NCBI GenBank assembly: GCA_963575745.1
Contig: CAUYUJ010007280.1
Coordinates: forward strand, 28,501 to 92,500
DNA length: 64,000 nucleotides
Direction: 5' to 3'
Source: Prorocentrum cordatum
Lineage: Eukaryota > Sar > Dinophyceae > Prorocentrales > Prorocentraceae
Part shown: one piece after another, positions 53,126 through 62,325 of the stretch
How the letters are laid out: each line of letters starts with the position of its first letter
Position numbering within the stretch: the first letter of the stretch is position 1
The notes under the pieces: generated by a model
Told to the model about the DNA's origin: nothing
Databases searched by the model: none
The model's input: the letters and a program-made list of their open reading frames with translations, nothing else
Made by a program: the position numbers and the translations under genes

Positions 53126-53350
53126 AAGCCGCCTGGGAAGCCTCCGACTCCCACGGGTGGCTCTCACACCTCGGCGCGCCTCGGGCGCCCGCTCCTCGGA
53201 CGACCCCCGAGGCCCCCCTCCCCCCCCCCGCGGAGCGCGCCCTCGGCGCGAGGCGCCGCCGCAGGAGCGCGCCCCGCACTGCGAGAAGCACCTCCAGGAA
53301 GCGACGGACGCCTCCGAAGGCTCCCGGCCCCCAGTTTGTCGGAGGAGGAA
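53126..53350. other. GC-rich spacer without recognised gene
   Basis: Frames on both strands, no domain. Confidence 0.4.
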
Positions 53351-53356
53351 ATGGCA

Positions 53357-53533
53357 CTCCAGATTTCGTAACAAAAGGGAGGGGGTCACAACCCTCCCAG
53401 ACAAGAAGTTTAGACCCCCCCAGACTATCCATGAAAGGGCGGCCCTTTGCCCAGACCCCCCCGAACCCTCCAAGACAGCTCAAATTAGACCCCCCCCGAA
53501 TGTGACCCCCCCCACTTTGTTATGGAATCCGGA
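53357..53533. mobile_element. Family N MITE
   Basis: CTCCAGATTTCGTAACAAAA ... ACTTTGTTATGGAATCCGGAG, with GGGAGGGGGTC / GACCCCCCCC inner arms. Pairs with 39498-39677. Confidence 0.8.
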
Positions 53534-53535
53534 GT

Positions 53536-53697
53536 ACCCTCTCACCTCTCCCCCCCTCGCCCGTTTTCCTCGTTCTGGTGCCTCCATGGGAGGCCCTCGT
53601 CGCCACCGCTGGATTCGCCTCGAGATCCTGGTCAGAACGCACCCCGGGAGAGGTCCAGGGAGCAGCGGTATCGGTGCCTTGCGATTTCCCAAGTGTG
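53536..53697 (-). repeat. Dispersed repeat family F
   Basis: CCACCGCTGGATTCGCCTCG, CCCCGGGAGAGGTCC and GCGGTATCGGTGCC: the reverse complement of other copies. It starts within a few bases of the family N element. Confidence 0.72.
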
Positions 53698-54405
53698 GTT
53701 TCTGTTCCACGGGAGCCTACTCGGCCCCCGGCGCTGTCCGATTTGGGCCTGACGTGGACCAGATCTGGAACACATCTGACACCAGATGTGCACCAGATTG
53801 CACCAGATTCGCCTAGCACAAGGAAGACGAGAAGAGCGAAGAGGGGGAGGAGAAACAGGAAAGGCGAGGAAGAACAGGAGGAAAGGGCAAATGCGGTCCG
53901 AATGCGGGGAAAGCCGATTTCAACGTCGCCGCCCAAGGCTCCCACGAACAGACCTTGAATCCCGGCAGGGCTGCCCCGATACGCAACACGCAACCCGCAG
54001 CGTGTGGACACGGAGCTCAACACATAAACTGGACACGTACAGTCGGGGCGCATACGGGAGGACACGCGACACGACACGAGGCTCTTCCGACGGTAACACC
54101 GCCTCCAACAAGAGCACCCTCAGTCCGAACACTCAGAGCACATGCGAAGAGATGGACAGGACACAAGAGAACCCATATCTTTGCACGGATGCGCCCCGAC
54201 TGTAGGTCTGGGCGCGTTCGCCAACATGTTGGCCACCACGTGCCGAGCCAACACTCAGCTCGTGAACGCGGACTCCTTGAACACGGCACGTGCTGCGCGT
54301 TTCCGCGCGGGCATAAGTCAGGAGAGTCTCCGGTACTGCCTGGCCGCCTGGCCCCTCCCCCCGAAGCTCTAGGCCGGAAATTGAACTCGTCCTTCCCCTC
54401 CTTGT
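53698..54405. other. Stretch without recognised gene
   Basis: Mixed sequence; ACCAGAT words near 53758-53808. No gene recognised. Confidence 0.4.
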
Positions 54406-54409
54406 CCTT

Positions 54410-54509
54410 CCCCTCCTCCTCCTCCTCCTCCTCCTCCTCCTCATCGCTCTCATCATCCTCATCATCCTCATGCTCCTCCTCATCCTCATCCTCATCCTAG
54501 TCATCATCG

Positions 54510-54552
<43 letters not shown>

Positions 54553-54752
54553 TATCATCATCATCCTCATCCTCATCCTCATCCTCATCCTCATCCTCAT
54601 CCTCATCCTCATCATCACCATCATCATCAGCATTATCAGCATCATCATCATCATCATCATCATCAGTATCAGTATCAGTATGAGTATCAGTATCAGTATC
54701 ATCATCATCATCACCAGCATCATCATCATCATCAGCATCAGCATCAGGCACC
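54410..54752 (+). repeat. (CTC)n, (ATC)n and (CATCCT)n compound microsatellite
   Basis: CTC run, ATC runs of 20 or more units, CATCCT hexamers at about 54563-54612, then CAGTAT and CAT variants. Confidence 0.97.
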
Positions 54753-54944
54753 CTCCTCTCCTCCGATCATCAGCGGTGGCCGCCGCGGGAGAAAAAACAA
54801 AAAAACAGCATTTTCCAAGTATCGCTTGGGGTCACAGCCCGTCAAGACCAGCCCGCGCAGAAAAAACACTGATCCCCCCTATCTGGAGGGCCAGAAGCCC
54901 TCCGCGGCTGCAACTCAAGAGCCCCAGGGGTCCTCGGTGAGCGG

Positions 54945-55140
54945 CGTAGCACGCGCCCGCGAGGGCGAGCGCCGCCGCGCCCGTGGCGAGGGCGCGCCAC
55001 TGCGCCAGCACGCGGCGGGCCCCGCCGCCGAGGCGCCCCCGCAGCGGCGAGGCGCACCGAGGCTCCGAAAGCGCCGGCGCCGGCCCGGCGTCCCCGCCTC
55101 GGCCGCGCGCAGGCGAAGATCTCCCCGACGACAGCGGCGA
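54945..55140 (-). CDS. Putative exon encoding a membrane anchor
   Basis: The minus-strand frame reads Ser/Arg/Gly-rich residues, then ARRVLAQWRALATGAAALAL and AGACYAAH. About 19 uncharged residues follow basic ones, like a signal anchor or transmembrane segment. Third codon positions are about 95% G/C. Exon edges are not settled: upstream it runs into the (GTC)n tract, and downstream no strong donor is seen after CYAAH. If it belongs to the PAN gene it would supply a type II membrane anchor, which would suit a Golgi glycosyltransferase-like enzyme. That link is inferred from strand, order and codon bias only. Confidence 0.35.
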
Positions 55141-55208
55141 CGACGACCGTCGTCGACGACGACCGTCGTCGTCGTCGTCGTCCTCGACGTCGTCGTCGTC
55201 GTCCTCGA

Positions 55209-55293
<85 letters not shown>

Positions 55294-55299
55294 TTCGTT

Positions 55300-55342
<43 letters not shown>

Positions 55343-55345
55343 GTG
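55140..55345 (+). repeat. (CGT)n trinucleotide tract with short inverted start
   Basis: CGACGACGACCGTCGTCG palindromes at 55141-55172, then about 55 CGT units. Confidence 0.96.
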
Positions 55346-55690
55346 TTCGCACAGACGAACGACGAACGTAAACGGGCCTCACGCAGGTCGAGGGAGCGAC
55401 GCTGCGAGGTGACCGACGCGGGCCGCCAGCGCGGCACGCCACACCGGAAGCAAGGGCAGCTAAGCGCGACCTCGCGCGGGCAGCTGACGCGCCAATGCCG
55501 GCGCAGTCGACACCGTTTTCGTTGCGGCGCTCATGCGTGCGGTCTTTGGTCAACAGGCGCACTTTCTTCGATCCGGGCCCCGGGACCGTCGAACACGGCA
55601 GCTTCGCCGCAGCGCGGCCAAGAGGCAGCTCGCACGCGCGCGCGCGCGAAAGCCGGGCAACGAGATCGCTGACTGTCTGGCGGCAAGAGC
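55346..55690. other. Stretch without recognised gene
   Basis: Mixed GC-rich sequence; 55598-55640 resembles 6100-6160. Confidence 0.4.
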
Positions 55691-55920
55691 TTGAGCAGGG
55701 ACCGACCGTCCCGGCATTCCTTTAGTCATACCACGAAATGTTTTAGAACCCAATAATGCTCAATAATAAAAACGATGTCCTTAGAACATTAACTCGATGT
55801 GTTAAACCGAAACAGTCTCAACCAGAAATGTTCTAAGAACATTTCGTGCATACCACAAAAAGTTCTTCGAGCAGTGTTTGGTGGGGCTACAGGCGAGCCG
55901 GGACGCTCCGCCCCTGCTTG
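55691..55920 (+). mobile_element. Family H MITE
   Basis: TTGAGCAGGGACCGACCGTC ... GGGACGCTCCGCCCCTGCTTG; core CAGAAATGTTCTAAGAACAT. Confidence 0.85.
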
Positions 55921-56074
55921 AAGAGCGAGAAAAAGGGGGGAGGGGGCGGCCGCGGGCCGGGGGAAGGGAGGGAGGGCGCTCACGCGGCGGGAGCCGCAGC
56001 GCACCGGCCGGGGCGGCCAGCCAGTGCTGTGCCCCTGGCAGCGGGCGCGGGGCGGCAAGTGGGGCCCCAGACAC

Positions 56075-56240
56075 TCGGGAGCGGCCCAGAGGGGGGTGTC
56101 CAAGAGGGGGGAGGGTGCAAATCATGACCGGGGGCATGTGCGCGGCCCAGCGGGGGGACCAGGGACGGAATGAAATGAGAAGGGGCGCCATGAAATCTAG
56201 GGAAATATCATGGGCCCCGCCATGATATCCACCCCGCCTA
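56075..56240 (+). repeat. Dispersed repeat family R
   Basis: Second copy of 50150-50340. Confidence 0.65.
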
Positions 56241-56265
56241 GTCATCACCCCCCTCTTTGCCGCCC

Positions 56266-56460
56266 CCGAGACATGTGCCGCCCTGATTTTTCAGAATGGC
56301 GTCCCTGGAAGTCCCGACCCTTTCCCCAAGACCGGTTTTTGTCGTCCTGCATGCCATCGATGTTGGGACGGTCCCCCGAGGCCTGGCGAAGGTCCCCCCC
56401 GGAGCCGAAAAGAGCTAAAAGCCTGCCGCCCTGAGTTTCTTACGACGCAGGTCCGGGGCC
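56266..56460 (+). mobile_element. Family A MITE, diverged right end
   Basis: CCCGAGACATGTGCCGCCCTG ... ACGACGCAGGTCCGGGG. Core blocks are conserved. Confidence 0.75.
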
Positions 56461-56901
56461 GTCAGACACAGATCCGGGGCGGACATCTACCCCCCCCCGG
56501 GGGGAAGCGGCAGCTGGACCTCCAGTCGGCGGTGGACAAACCTCCCTTTAGTAAGCCTCCCCTTCATGAAAACGGCCTGGGACCCAAACCGACCGACCTG
56601 GACCCGCAAAAATGACGGCCGCGACGCCCTCTCGCGAACCGAAGACGGCCAATTCCTTAATCGACGTGTCAGGGTAGGAGGTCGATCCGCCTCCGATCCA
56701 GGGCCGCGGACGGATCAAAAGCGCACACCGGGCGCGTGCCCAGGCAGACCTGCAGCCCCTCTGACTGCGCGCCGCGGCGGCCTTCGCGTGCGCGCCTCGT
56801 GGGGGCCGCGCGGCCCAGAGAGCCCTCACGAGCGGCGGGCGTCTCTTCGTGTCCGCGCCCTTGCGGTTCTGGACTCCGGGGCGCGATCCCGTGGATATCA
56901 G
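56461..56901. other. Stretch with weak coding signal on the minus strand
   Basis: GC-biased minus-strand frame near 56875-56755 (RKGADTKRRPPLVRALWAAR ...) resembles exon codon use but has no domain or clean splice edges. Confidence 0.25.
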
Positions 56902-57094
56902 GGGAACGAAGAACGGCAGAATCATACAATCTCCGAGGTCCGCGCGGATTTCTCGGATCGGCGCTGGACCGCCCTGGCGGCGCCTCCGGCGCCGCCCCTG
57001 GCGCGCCACGCGCGCCAGGGAGAGGGGTCCAGCGCCGATCCGAGAAATCCGCGCGGACCTCCGAGATTTTATGTTTATGGCATTCTTCGTTCCC
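56902..57094. mobile_element. Family E foldback element
   Basis: Outer ends GGGAACGAAGAA / TTCTTCGTTCCC and a 35-bp perfect inner inverted repeat beginning AGGTCCGCGCGGATTTCTCG. The most symmetrical copy. Confidence 0.92.
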
Positions 57095-57123
57095 ATTGGA
57101 TAGTCGGGGATCTTCTGACTCGG

Positions 57124-57313
57124 GTCAATCCAAAGCGACGTCCTGATTTTTCCAGGACGGCGTCCCTGAAAGCCCGACCCCTTCCCCGGAACCGGTTCTT
57201 CGCTCTGAAACCTTTTCTGACGGCCCCGAGGCCCGGCGAGGCCCCCCCGGGGCCGAAGCGAGCCCACAAAAAAACCCGCCCTGACTCTTTCGCGACGCGA
57301 TCCCGTCTGGGGT
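57124..57313 (+). mobile_element. Family A MITE, eroded left end
   Basis: AAAGCGACGTCCTG, GACGGCGTCCCTGAAAG ... CGCGATCCCGTCTGGG. Confidence 0.75.
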
Positions 57314-57314
57314 C

Positions 57315-57425
57315 GGAGGAGGAGGAGGAGGAGGAGAAGGAGGAGGAGGAGGGGGAGGAGGAGGAGGAGGAGGAGGGAGGAGGAGGAGGGAGGAGGAGGG
57401 GGAGGAGGAGGGGGAGGACGAGGAA
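57315..57425 (+). repeat. (GGA)n tract
   Basis: GGA repeats directly following the family A element. Confidence 0.95.
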
Positions 57426-57651
57426 GTGGGGTGCCCTCCGCGTGGGGCGTCCGCGCGCGCGGCGGCGGCGCCGACGCGGCGCGCTGCGCCCCGCAGTACA
57501 TATGGCGGGCTGCGTGCCGCTCTCGCTCTGCTCCGCGGGGCGTGCGCCTTCTATAAGGGCAGGGGCGCGGCGATTGGCGCGGGGGGCCGACGCGCGGCGG
57601 ACCAGCACGGGTGGCGCGACACGCCGAGCAGACGCTACATGCAGACGTGCT
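57426..57651. other. GC-rich spacer with weak coding signal
   Basis: Minus frame MYCGAQRAASAPPPRARTPH ... is GC-biased but has no domain. Not called. Confidence 0.25.
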
Positions 57652-57834
57652 CCCAGACATCGGGCGTCTCGAAAAAATCGAGACAAAGGTTTTTCATCGT
57701 TTTCGGCCTCTGGAGGCCCTCGCCGGGCCTCGGGACCGTCAAAAAACGACTCGGGATGAAAAACAGGTCCCGGGGAAGTGGTCGGGAGGTTGGGGGCCCG
57801 TGTCTCGAAAAAATCGAGACGTCGGATGTCTGGG
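57652..57834 (-). mobile_element. Family A MITE, recent subfamily
   Basis: Same variant core as 46518-46701 (AAAATCGAGACAAAGGTTTT). CT lies on both sides. Confidence 0.9.
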
Positions 57835-58013
57835 CTCGCGTCGTGCAAAGAATCTGGACGGGAGGTGTTTGGGTATCTTCGGCCCCGGGGGGCCCTCGCC
57901 GGGACCGTCGTGCAGAAGACGACTCATGCAGGACGAAGAAGAGGTGCCGGGGAGAGCGTCGGGACTTCCAGGGGCGCCGTCCTGGAAAAGCCACGCCGCA
58001 TGCCCGGGAACGC
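57835..58013 (-). mobile_element. Family A MITE, diverged
   Basis: GCAAAGAATCTGGACGGGAG, GGGACTTCCAGGGGCGCCG and CGCATGCCCGGG follow the family order in reverse; directly abuts the previous copy. Confidence 0.65.
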
Positions 58014-58135
58014 AGCGGTGGGGCCTTCGGTGCGCGGTTTTGGGGGGCCTCGCGGCTCCTGGACCCCCGCCGCGCCGCGAAACAAAGAAGACACGACTGG
58101 AGGCTTTTGGCAGTCGTCGGACTCGCGGAGCTCGC

Positions 58136-58263
58136 CATCGCTCGGGCGTCCCTTCCCCCGTGCATTTTGGGGTTCCGTGCGCGTTTCTTCCCGCACGAGG
58201 ATCCAAGATGCTCCTCGATGGTCCTCGGCGAGAAACAAATGCACGCGTCCGAGCGAATGTCAC
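58136..58263. mobile_element. Family L MITE-like element
   Basis: CCATCGCTCGGGCGTCCC ... CACGCGTCCGAGCGAATG; core GATGCTCCTCGATGGTCCTC, as at 38603-38731. Confidence 0.7.
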
Positions 58264-58900
58264 GAGGGGCCCTTTGCCCCTTGCTGGGCACCGGGGCCAC
58301 CCCAGAACGGCAATTGCAGGAGGCAGAGGCGGTCCCGGGAAAGGGGCCCGCATAGGCGTCCGGGGGGCTCACGCCGCGAGGAAGAGATCGCGACGTCGGG
58401 GGGGCAGCAGGACGTCAGCCAGGCCAGCGCTGGGTCCCGAGTGACCTGTTGTTCCAGGGTCGCCTGGGACGCCCGAGCATTGCTCTGACCAGCCAACCGC
58501 GAAACTAGACAAGACGAAGCTAGGACGAGGATAACTTCGGGTGAGGACAAATCGAACATCTCTGAGGTCCGCTGGTGTTCCGGAATACTCTGGGAGCCTT
58601 CTGGAACGCTCGGGAGCGGGTTTATCCTCGTTGCAGCCCCGTCCGAAAACAGCGAGGCCAGCGATGAGTCCCAGGTGAACTGTTTGAGTGTCGTCAGGGA
58701 CGCCCGATCGCGGACCTGACCAATCAGCCGTGAAACCAGAACCTCAGGGCCATCAGGGCCACCATGAATCAGGCCCGTGCCTGGGCCTCCCGCGCGTCGC
58801 CCGAAAGGACTTCGCCAGACCGATCGCAGACCAAAGATTCTCTCCGATCCCGACGGGGAGGACCCCTGCCGGCCCGCACCGGAAAGGTGCCACTCCTCTT
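58264..58900. other. Stretch without recognised gene
   Basis: Mixed sequence; frames lack domains. Confidence 0.4.
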
Positions 58901-58904
58901 GCGC

Positions 58905-58985
58905 ACTAAGCCAGCCGCCAGAGTCCGTGGCGCTGGCCGTCGAGTAGCCCGCGCGGACCGACGCCCAGCGCACCTGAGAGCAGAT
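58905..58985 (-). pseudogene. Diverged duplicate of the start-codon exon at 62.2 kb
   Basis: A ~41-bp core (GTCCGCGCGGGCTACTCG, then CGGCCAGCG, CACGGACTC) is nearly identical to the exon at 62257-62141, giving SVRAGYSTASATDS against PVRAGYSPASGTDS. The ATG and the acidic tail are absent. It could be a dead duplicate or an alternative first exon preceded by GCTCTCAG|GTG. Confidence 0.5.
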
Positions 58986-59039
58986 GGAACTTTTCGACCC
59001 CAGCGTTGTTCCTTGAGCTCGACTTCTTGGGGGGGGCTT

Positions 59040-59175
59040 CCAACAGTCGAGTAGGAGATCGACTACATAATCGAACTGGCTTGTTCGTCGAATCTTCAAA
59101 TCGGCACCGTGTTCGTAGATCTACCAACATTGAACGATTTGTTGTGAATTCCACGAAGATTTCAGCTTTGGAACA
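59040..59175 (+). repeat. Dispersed repeat family M
   Basis: CAGTCGAGTAGGAGATCGAC, GGCTTGTTCGTCGAATCT, GTTCGTAGATCTAC, as at 19890-20050. Confidence 0.65.
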
Positions 59176-59677
59176 TATCAGCTTATGCATTCAACCCGTA
59201 ATGCAGTTCGGGGTCCAGGCGGGATACTTATTTGCACCCTGAGATATCTATGTTAGGATGTCTGGATCGGTCATGAAGATCAGTCTTCAAGAGTCTCTAT
59301 GATCCTTCTAGACGGCCTCTTTGGAGATGCGGTAAGAGGACAACTCCTGTGAAATACTGTGGTGACGTGGTACATGCTCGCGACAGCTGCCTTTTGCGAA
59401 AACCTGCGGTTGAATTGAGGCAGCATCGGAGCAATGATAGTGACGAATTCGGCACATCTCCGGAACTGCTGCGTTTAGCCGGAGACATCCTCAGAAGATG
59501 ACAGTGAGGATCATTCATGGTGTTTTGCATGTGATGAAGATCAAAATTGCGATAAAAACTCTGGAAGGAATAACCTCCCAGCCTGCTGCGGCAATCGAAC
59601 CACATTCAATCCCGTGCATTAGAAGATACAACAAGGTGAAGGGTTGGGGATGCTTTACTGTCCGGTGGATGGGGCTC
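59176..59677. other. AT-richer stretch without recognised gene
   Basis: No conserved protein, RNA gene or family repeat seen. Confidence 0.45.
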
Positions 59678-59795
59678 AGGATGCCAAGGCCTTCGAAGGC
59701 CATGCCGACACTTTGTGAGCGTTGCGCCGCCAGCGAAGGCGGCCAAGGATGGGCCGAAGGGGAAGGATGCAAGGGCAACCTGGGAAAGTTGCATA
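59678..59795 (+). repeat. Family G repeat
   Basis: AGGATGCCAAGGCCTTCGAA, CCAAGGATGGGCCGAAGGGG and AAGGATGCAAGGGCAAC resemble 14570-14758. Confidence 0.55.
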
Positions 59796-59818
59796 TCCCC
59801 TACTCGAGCAGTGCGAGC

Positions 59819-59971
59819 CCAGACAGCCAGCGCCTCGAAAAGATAGGAGCGGCAATGGTTCTCGCCGCTCGGGGGCCAGTCCTCGGCCGCGGGACCAACG
59901 AGAAGACGGGCTCCCGGGGTGCGAAACGGGCCCCGGGGCAGGGGTCGAGAAGCGTCAGATGCCTGGGAAAC
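59819..59971 (-). repeat. Diverged family A copy
   Basis: CCCAGACAGCCAGCG at the left and CGTCAGATGCCTGGG at the right keep inverted ends, with a reduced core. Confidence 0.5.
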
Positions 59972-60019
59972 GTGTCCTGTAGAGGAGTCACCGGACATGC
60001 GCTGTCTTGATTTTCCAAT

Positions 60020-60192
60020 ACGGCCGGACTGGGACAGAAGAGCATCCTGCAAGAGCATCAGACCCTCCGCTGGCCAAACTGAAGAGCACTCGAGGGCACC
60101 CTCCCCCAGGACGCACGAACATCCAACAGACACGAAGAACATTGGGGCAACCTCCCCGAACCGATCTCGACCTTCTACCTCGGTCCGACCCT
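60020..60192 (+). repeat. Dispersed repeat family O
   Basis: Second copy of 12800-12982, well conserved across CAACAGACACGAAGAACATT and GACCTTCTACCTCGGTCCG. Confidence 0.72.
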
Positions 60193-60350
60193 GCGGCGTC
60201 TTTAGAAGCCCCGACCCCTTCCCCCGGACCGGTTGCTCGTCCCGAGTCGCTTCGTCGACGGTCCCGCGGCCCCGCGAGGGCCCCCGGAGGCCGAGATTGG
60301 CCGAAGACCCCCCCGTGGCATTTTTTGTTGCGGCGCGGTCGTGTGTTGGG
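60193..60350 (+). repeat. Diverged family A copy
   Basis: GAAGCCCCGACCCCTTCCCC, CCCGAGTCGCTTCGTCGACG and GCGGCGCGGTCGTGTGTTGGG; left end lost. Confidence 0.6.
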
Positions 60351-60503
60351 CCCTGGGCTCTGGTCGCCCAGAGCGTTAGAGGACGGCCCGAGACGCAGAG
60401 CTGGCCTTCGGGGGGAAGCCCAAGGAGTCCAGCCCGCTCCTCTTGGTGCCCCCTTCCCTTCCCAGACACCCGATGCCCCGATGTTGCTTTCCGTACGTGT
60501 GAC

Positions 60504-60668
60504 TGGCCCATTTTCCACCACCACTACCATAGGTAGGAGAGGGAGGAGGAGGAGGAGGAGGAGGAGGAGGAGGAGGAGGAGGAGGAGGAGGGGGAGGAGG
60601 AGGAGAACCTCCTCATCCTCCCTTCTCCCCCGTCTACATATGGTAGCGGTAATGGAAAATTTGCCCAC
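60504..60668. mobile_element. Family P MITE-like element carrying (GGA)n
   Basis: TGGCCCATTTTCCACCACCA ... TACCATAG at the left is mirrored by CATATGGTAGCGGTAATGGA ... AATTTGCCCA at the right, with about 70 bp of GGA between. Compare 651-930. Confidence 0.7.
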
Positions 60669-60943
60669 CACCGTGGGCCCGCCCCCCCGGTGTCCGGATC
60701 AGATCTGTTCCCCAGGGCAGGCTTTGCCGACCGAGGTGTCCCCTGAGATCTGCCGACCTGGCTGTCTCACCCCGCGGCCCCAGGAGTCACGACCGCTTCC
60801 CCGGGGACAACTTGTCCTCCCAGGTCCATGTGTGCAGGGCCCAGGACGGCCTCGGAGGCCCGACCAATAGCAGGGAACAGCCACCGCGGGGTTGGCAACA
60901 ACCATGCCATGTCTGGGGAAGCCAAACGGCACCCATGACGCTA
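60669..60943. other. Spacer without recognised gene
   Basis: An isolated family A right end (GCCATGTCTGGGG) lies at 60907-60919. Confidence 0.4.
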
Positions 60944-61119
60944 CAGTCGGAGCGTTGACCCAAGGAACCCTACATAAGGAACGAGGCCCCTTAGATCCAA
61001 AAGTTGGACTTCGATTTCCCATCGAAAACCAAAGCAAAACCCAAGGCAAACTGTGAAGCAATCAAGGAACACGGAGCCCCTCCCCAACGCAAAGGGTTCC
61101 TTCTTCAGGGCCTCGACTG
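60944..61119 (+). mobile_element. Family C MITE, TA target site
   Basis: CAGTCGGAGCGTTGACCC ... CAGGGCCTCGACTG with TA on both sides; one compensating-looking change in each arm. Confidence 0.88.
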
Positions 61120-61275
61120 TACTCCCCGGACCTCTCCTGGGGGGCGTTCTGACCAGGATCTCGAGGCGAATCCAGCCGTGGCCTGCGATGGCCTCCCAGG
61201 AGGCCCCAAAAAGTTTAAGAAAGGAGAACGACGGAGCGCACCGGTATGGGTACCTCTTCCTCCTCTGAATGTCGT
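61120..61275 (+). repeat. Dispersed repeat family F
   Basis: CCCCGGACCTCTCCTGGGG begins two bases after the family C element's flanking TA; GAGGCGAATCCAGCCGTGGC and GGCCTCCCAGGAGGCC follow. Confidence 0.72.
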
Positions 61276-61907
61276 CGGGGGCCTGGGTGTCTTGACGGTC
61301 CCGGAGCTGAGAGCCGGAGGCCGAACACTGCGGAGAGCATACGCCCCGACTCGACTTCCTCCAAGAGCCATGATCTCTATATATATATATATACTTATAC
61401 ACAAAAAACACCCTCGTAATAATCAACCCGACATGCGAAGCCGTTTAGTAAACGCACCCAAGGAATCGAACGAGGCAGGGCTGTTTAGTAAACGCCCAGG
61501 GCCGCTCAACGCCGATTATCGGGTCCGGGCGGTCTTTCCTCCCTTGATTTCTGTTATTCGGCCGCGCCCCCCGCCCCCCTCCGATTCCCCGGTCACGCCC
61601 GTGCATCGCCGGGGGGTAAAAACAACGAAGACAAAACCTCTCGTGCGTTGGCAGAACTGGGTTCGGTGGGGCCTGGTTCGTAGTAGTGATACGTACTGGG
61701 GGACCCCCCCCCGCCCCGCTCTTCTGACCAGAACTGCCGTCACCCGAAAAAAAGCACCAGCTACGGCATTCTGGCCAATTTCGGGGCTCTGGGGCCCTAC
61801 TACTTACCGGGTCCCCTTACCTGCGGTCCTGGCTGTACCCGATCCTCTGCCTGGACGGCTGGACAAAGCAACATGAAATCAACAAAACAACAAAACCAGA
61901 AACATAC
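61276..61907. other. Stretch without recognised gene
   Basis: Short (TA)n at 61379-61394; GTTTAGTAAACGC occurs twice (61443, 61483). No gene. Confidence 0.45.
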
Positions 61908-62091
61908 CCAGACATGCGCCGTCCTTTTTTTCAGGACGGCGTCCCTGGAAGTCTCGACCCTTTCCCCGGGACCGCCTTCTCGTCCTGAGCCGTTTTTTGA
62001 CAGCCCCGAGGCCTGGCGAGGGCCCCCCCGGGCCGAAAATGGCCCAAAACCTCCCGTCCTGACTTTTTTTCACGACGCGAGCATGTCTGAG
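61908..62091 (+). mobile_element. Family A MITE
   Basis: CCCAGACATGCGCCGTCC ... CACGACGCGAGCATGTCTG, close to consensus. Lies in the proposed first intron, about 50 bp from the exon at 62141. Confidence 0.87.
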
Positions 62092-62140
62092 AATCCATCT
62101 GCCCCGACTTTCCCCAGAACGCTGGACGTCTGGGCTTCAC

Positions 62141-62257
62141 GGCGAGCACCGGCGGCCCCGCCGCCACCGGCTCGGCCTCCACGTCGCCCAGCTCGGAGTC
62201 CGTGCCGCTGGCCGGCGAGTAGCCCGCGCGGACGGGCGCGGGGCGCTCGGCAGCCAT
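62141..62257 (-). CDS. Putative first coding exon, acidic N-terminus, function unknown
   Basis: ATG in a strong context (GGGGCCATGGCT) opens a 39-codon frame, MAAERPAPVRAGYSPASGTD followed by SELGDVEAEPVAAGPPVLA, ending exactly at CTCGCC|GTGAAG, a good GT donor (62140-62139). Almost every codon ends in G or C. An in-frame ATG at 62272 is an alternative start. The segment is hydrophilic and acidic, like a cytosolic tail. It lies at the 5' side of the minus-strand exon series and might start the PAN/glycosyltransferase-like gene, but no downstream exon can be joined to it with certainty. No family recognised. Confidence 0.5.
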
Positions 62258-62325
62258 GGCCCCCCAGCGCATGGCTCCCAACCCAGATCTCCGACGGCCT
62301 GACCTTTGTCAACCCAGCAGACACA

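Noticed and set aside
61443-61497. Paired GTTTAGTAAACGC as recombination or attachment sites
   Set aside because: Two 13-bp copies 40 bp apart without an element between them are not enough to support a site.
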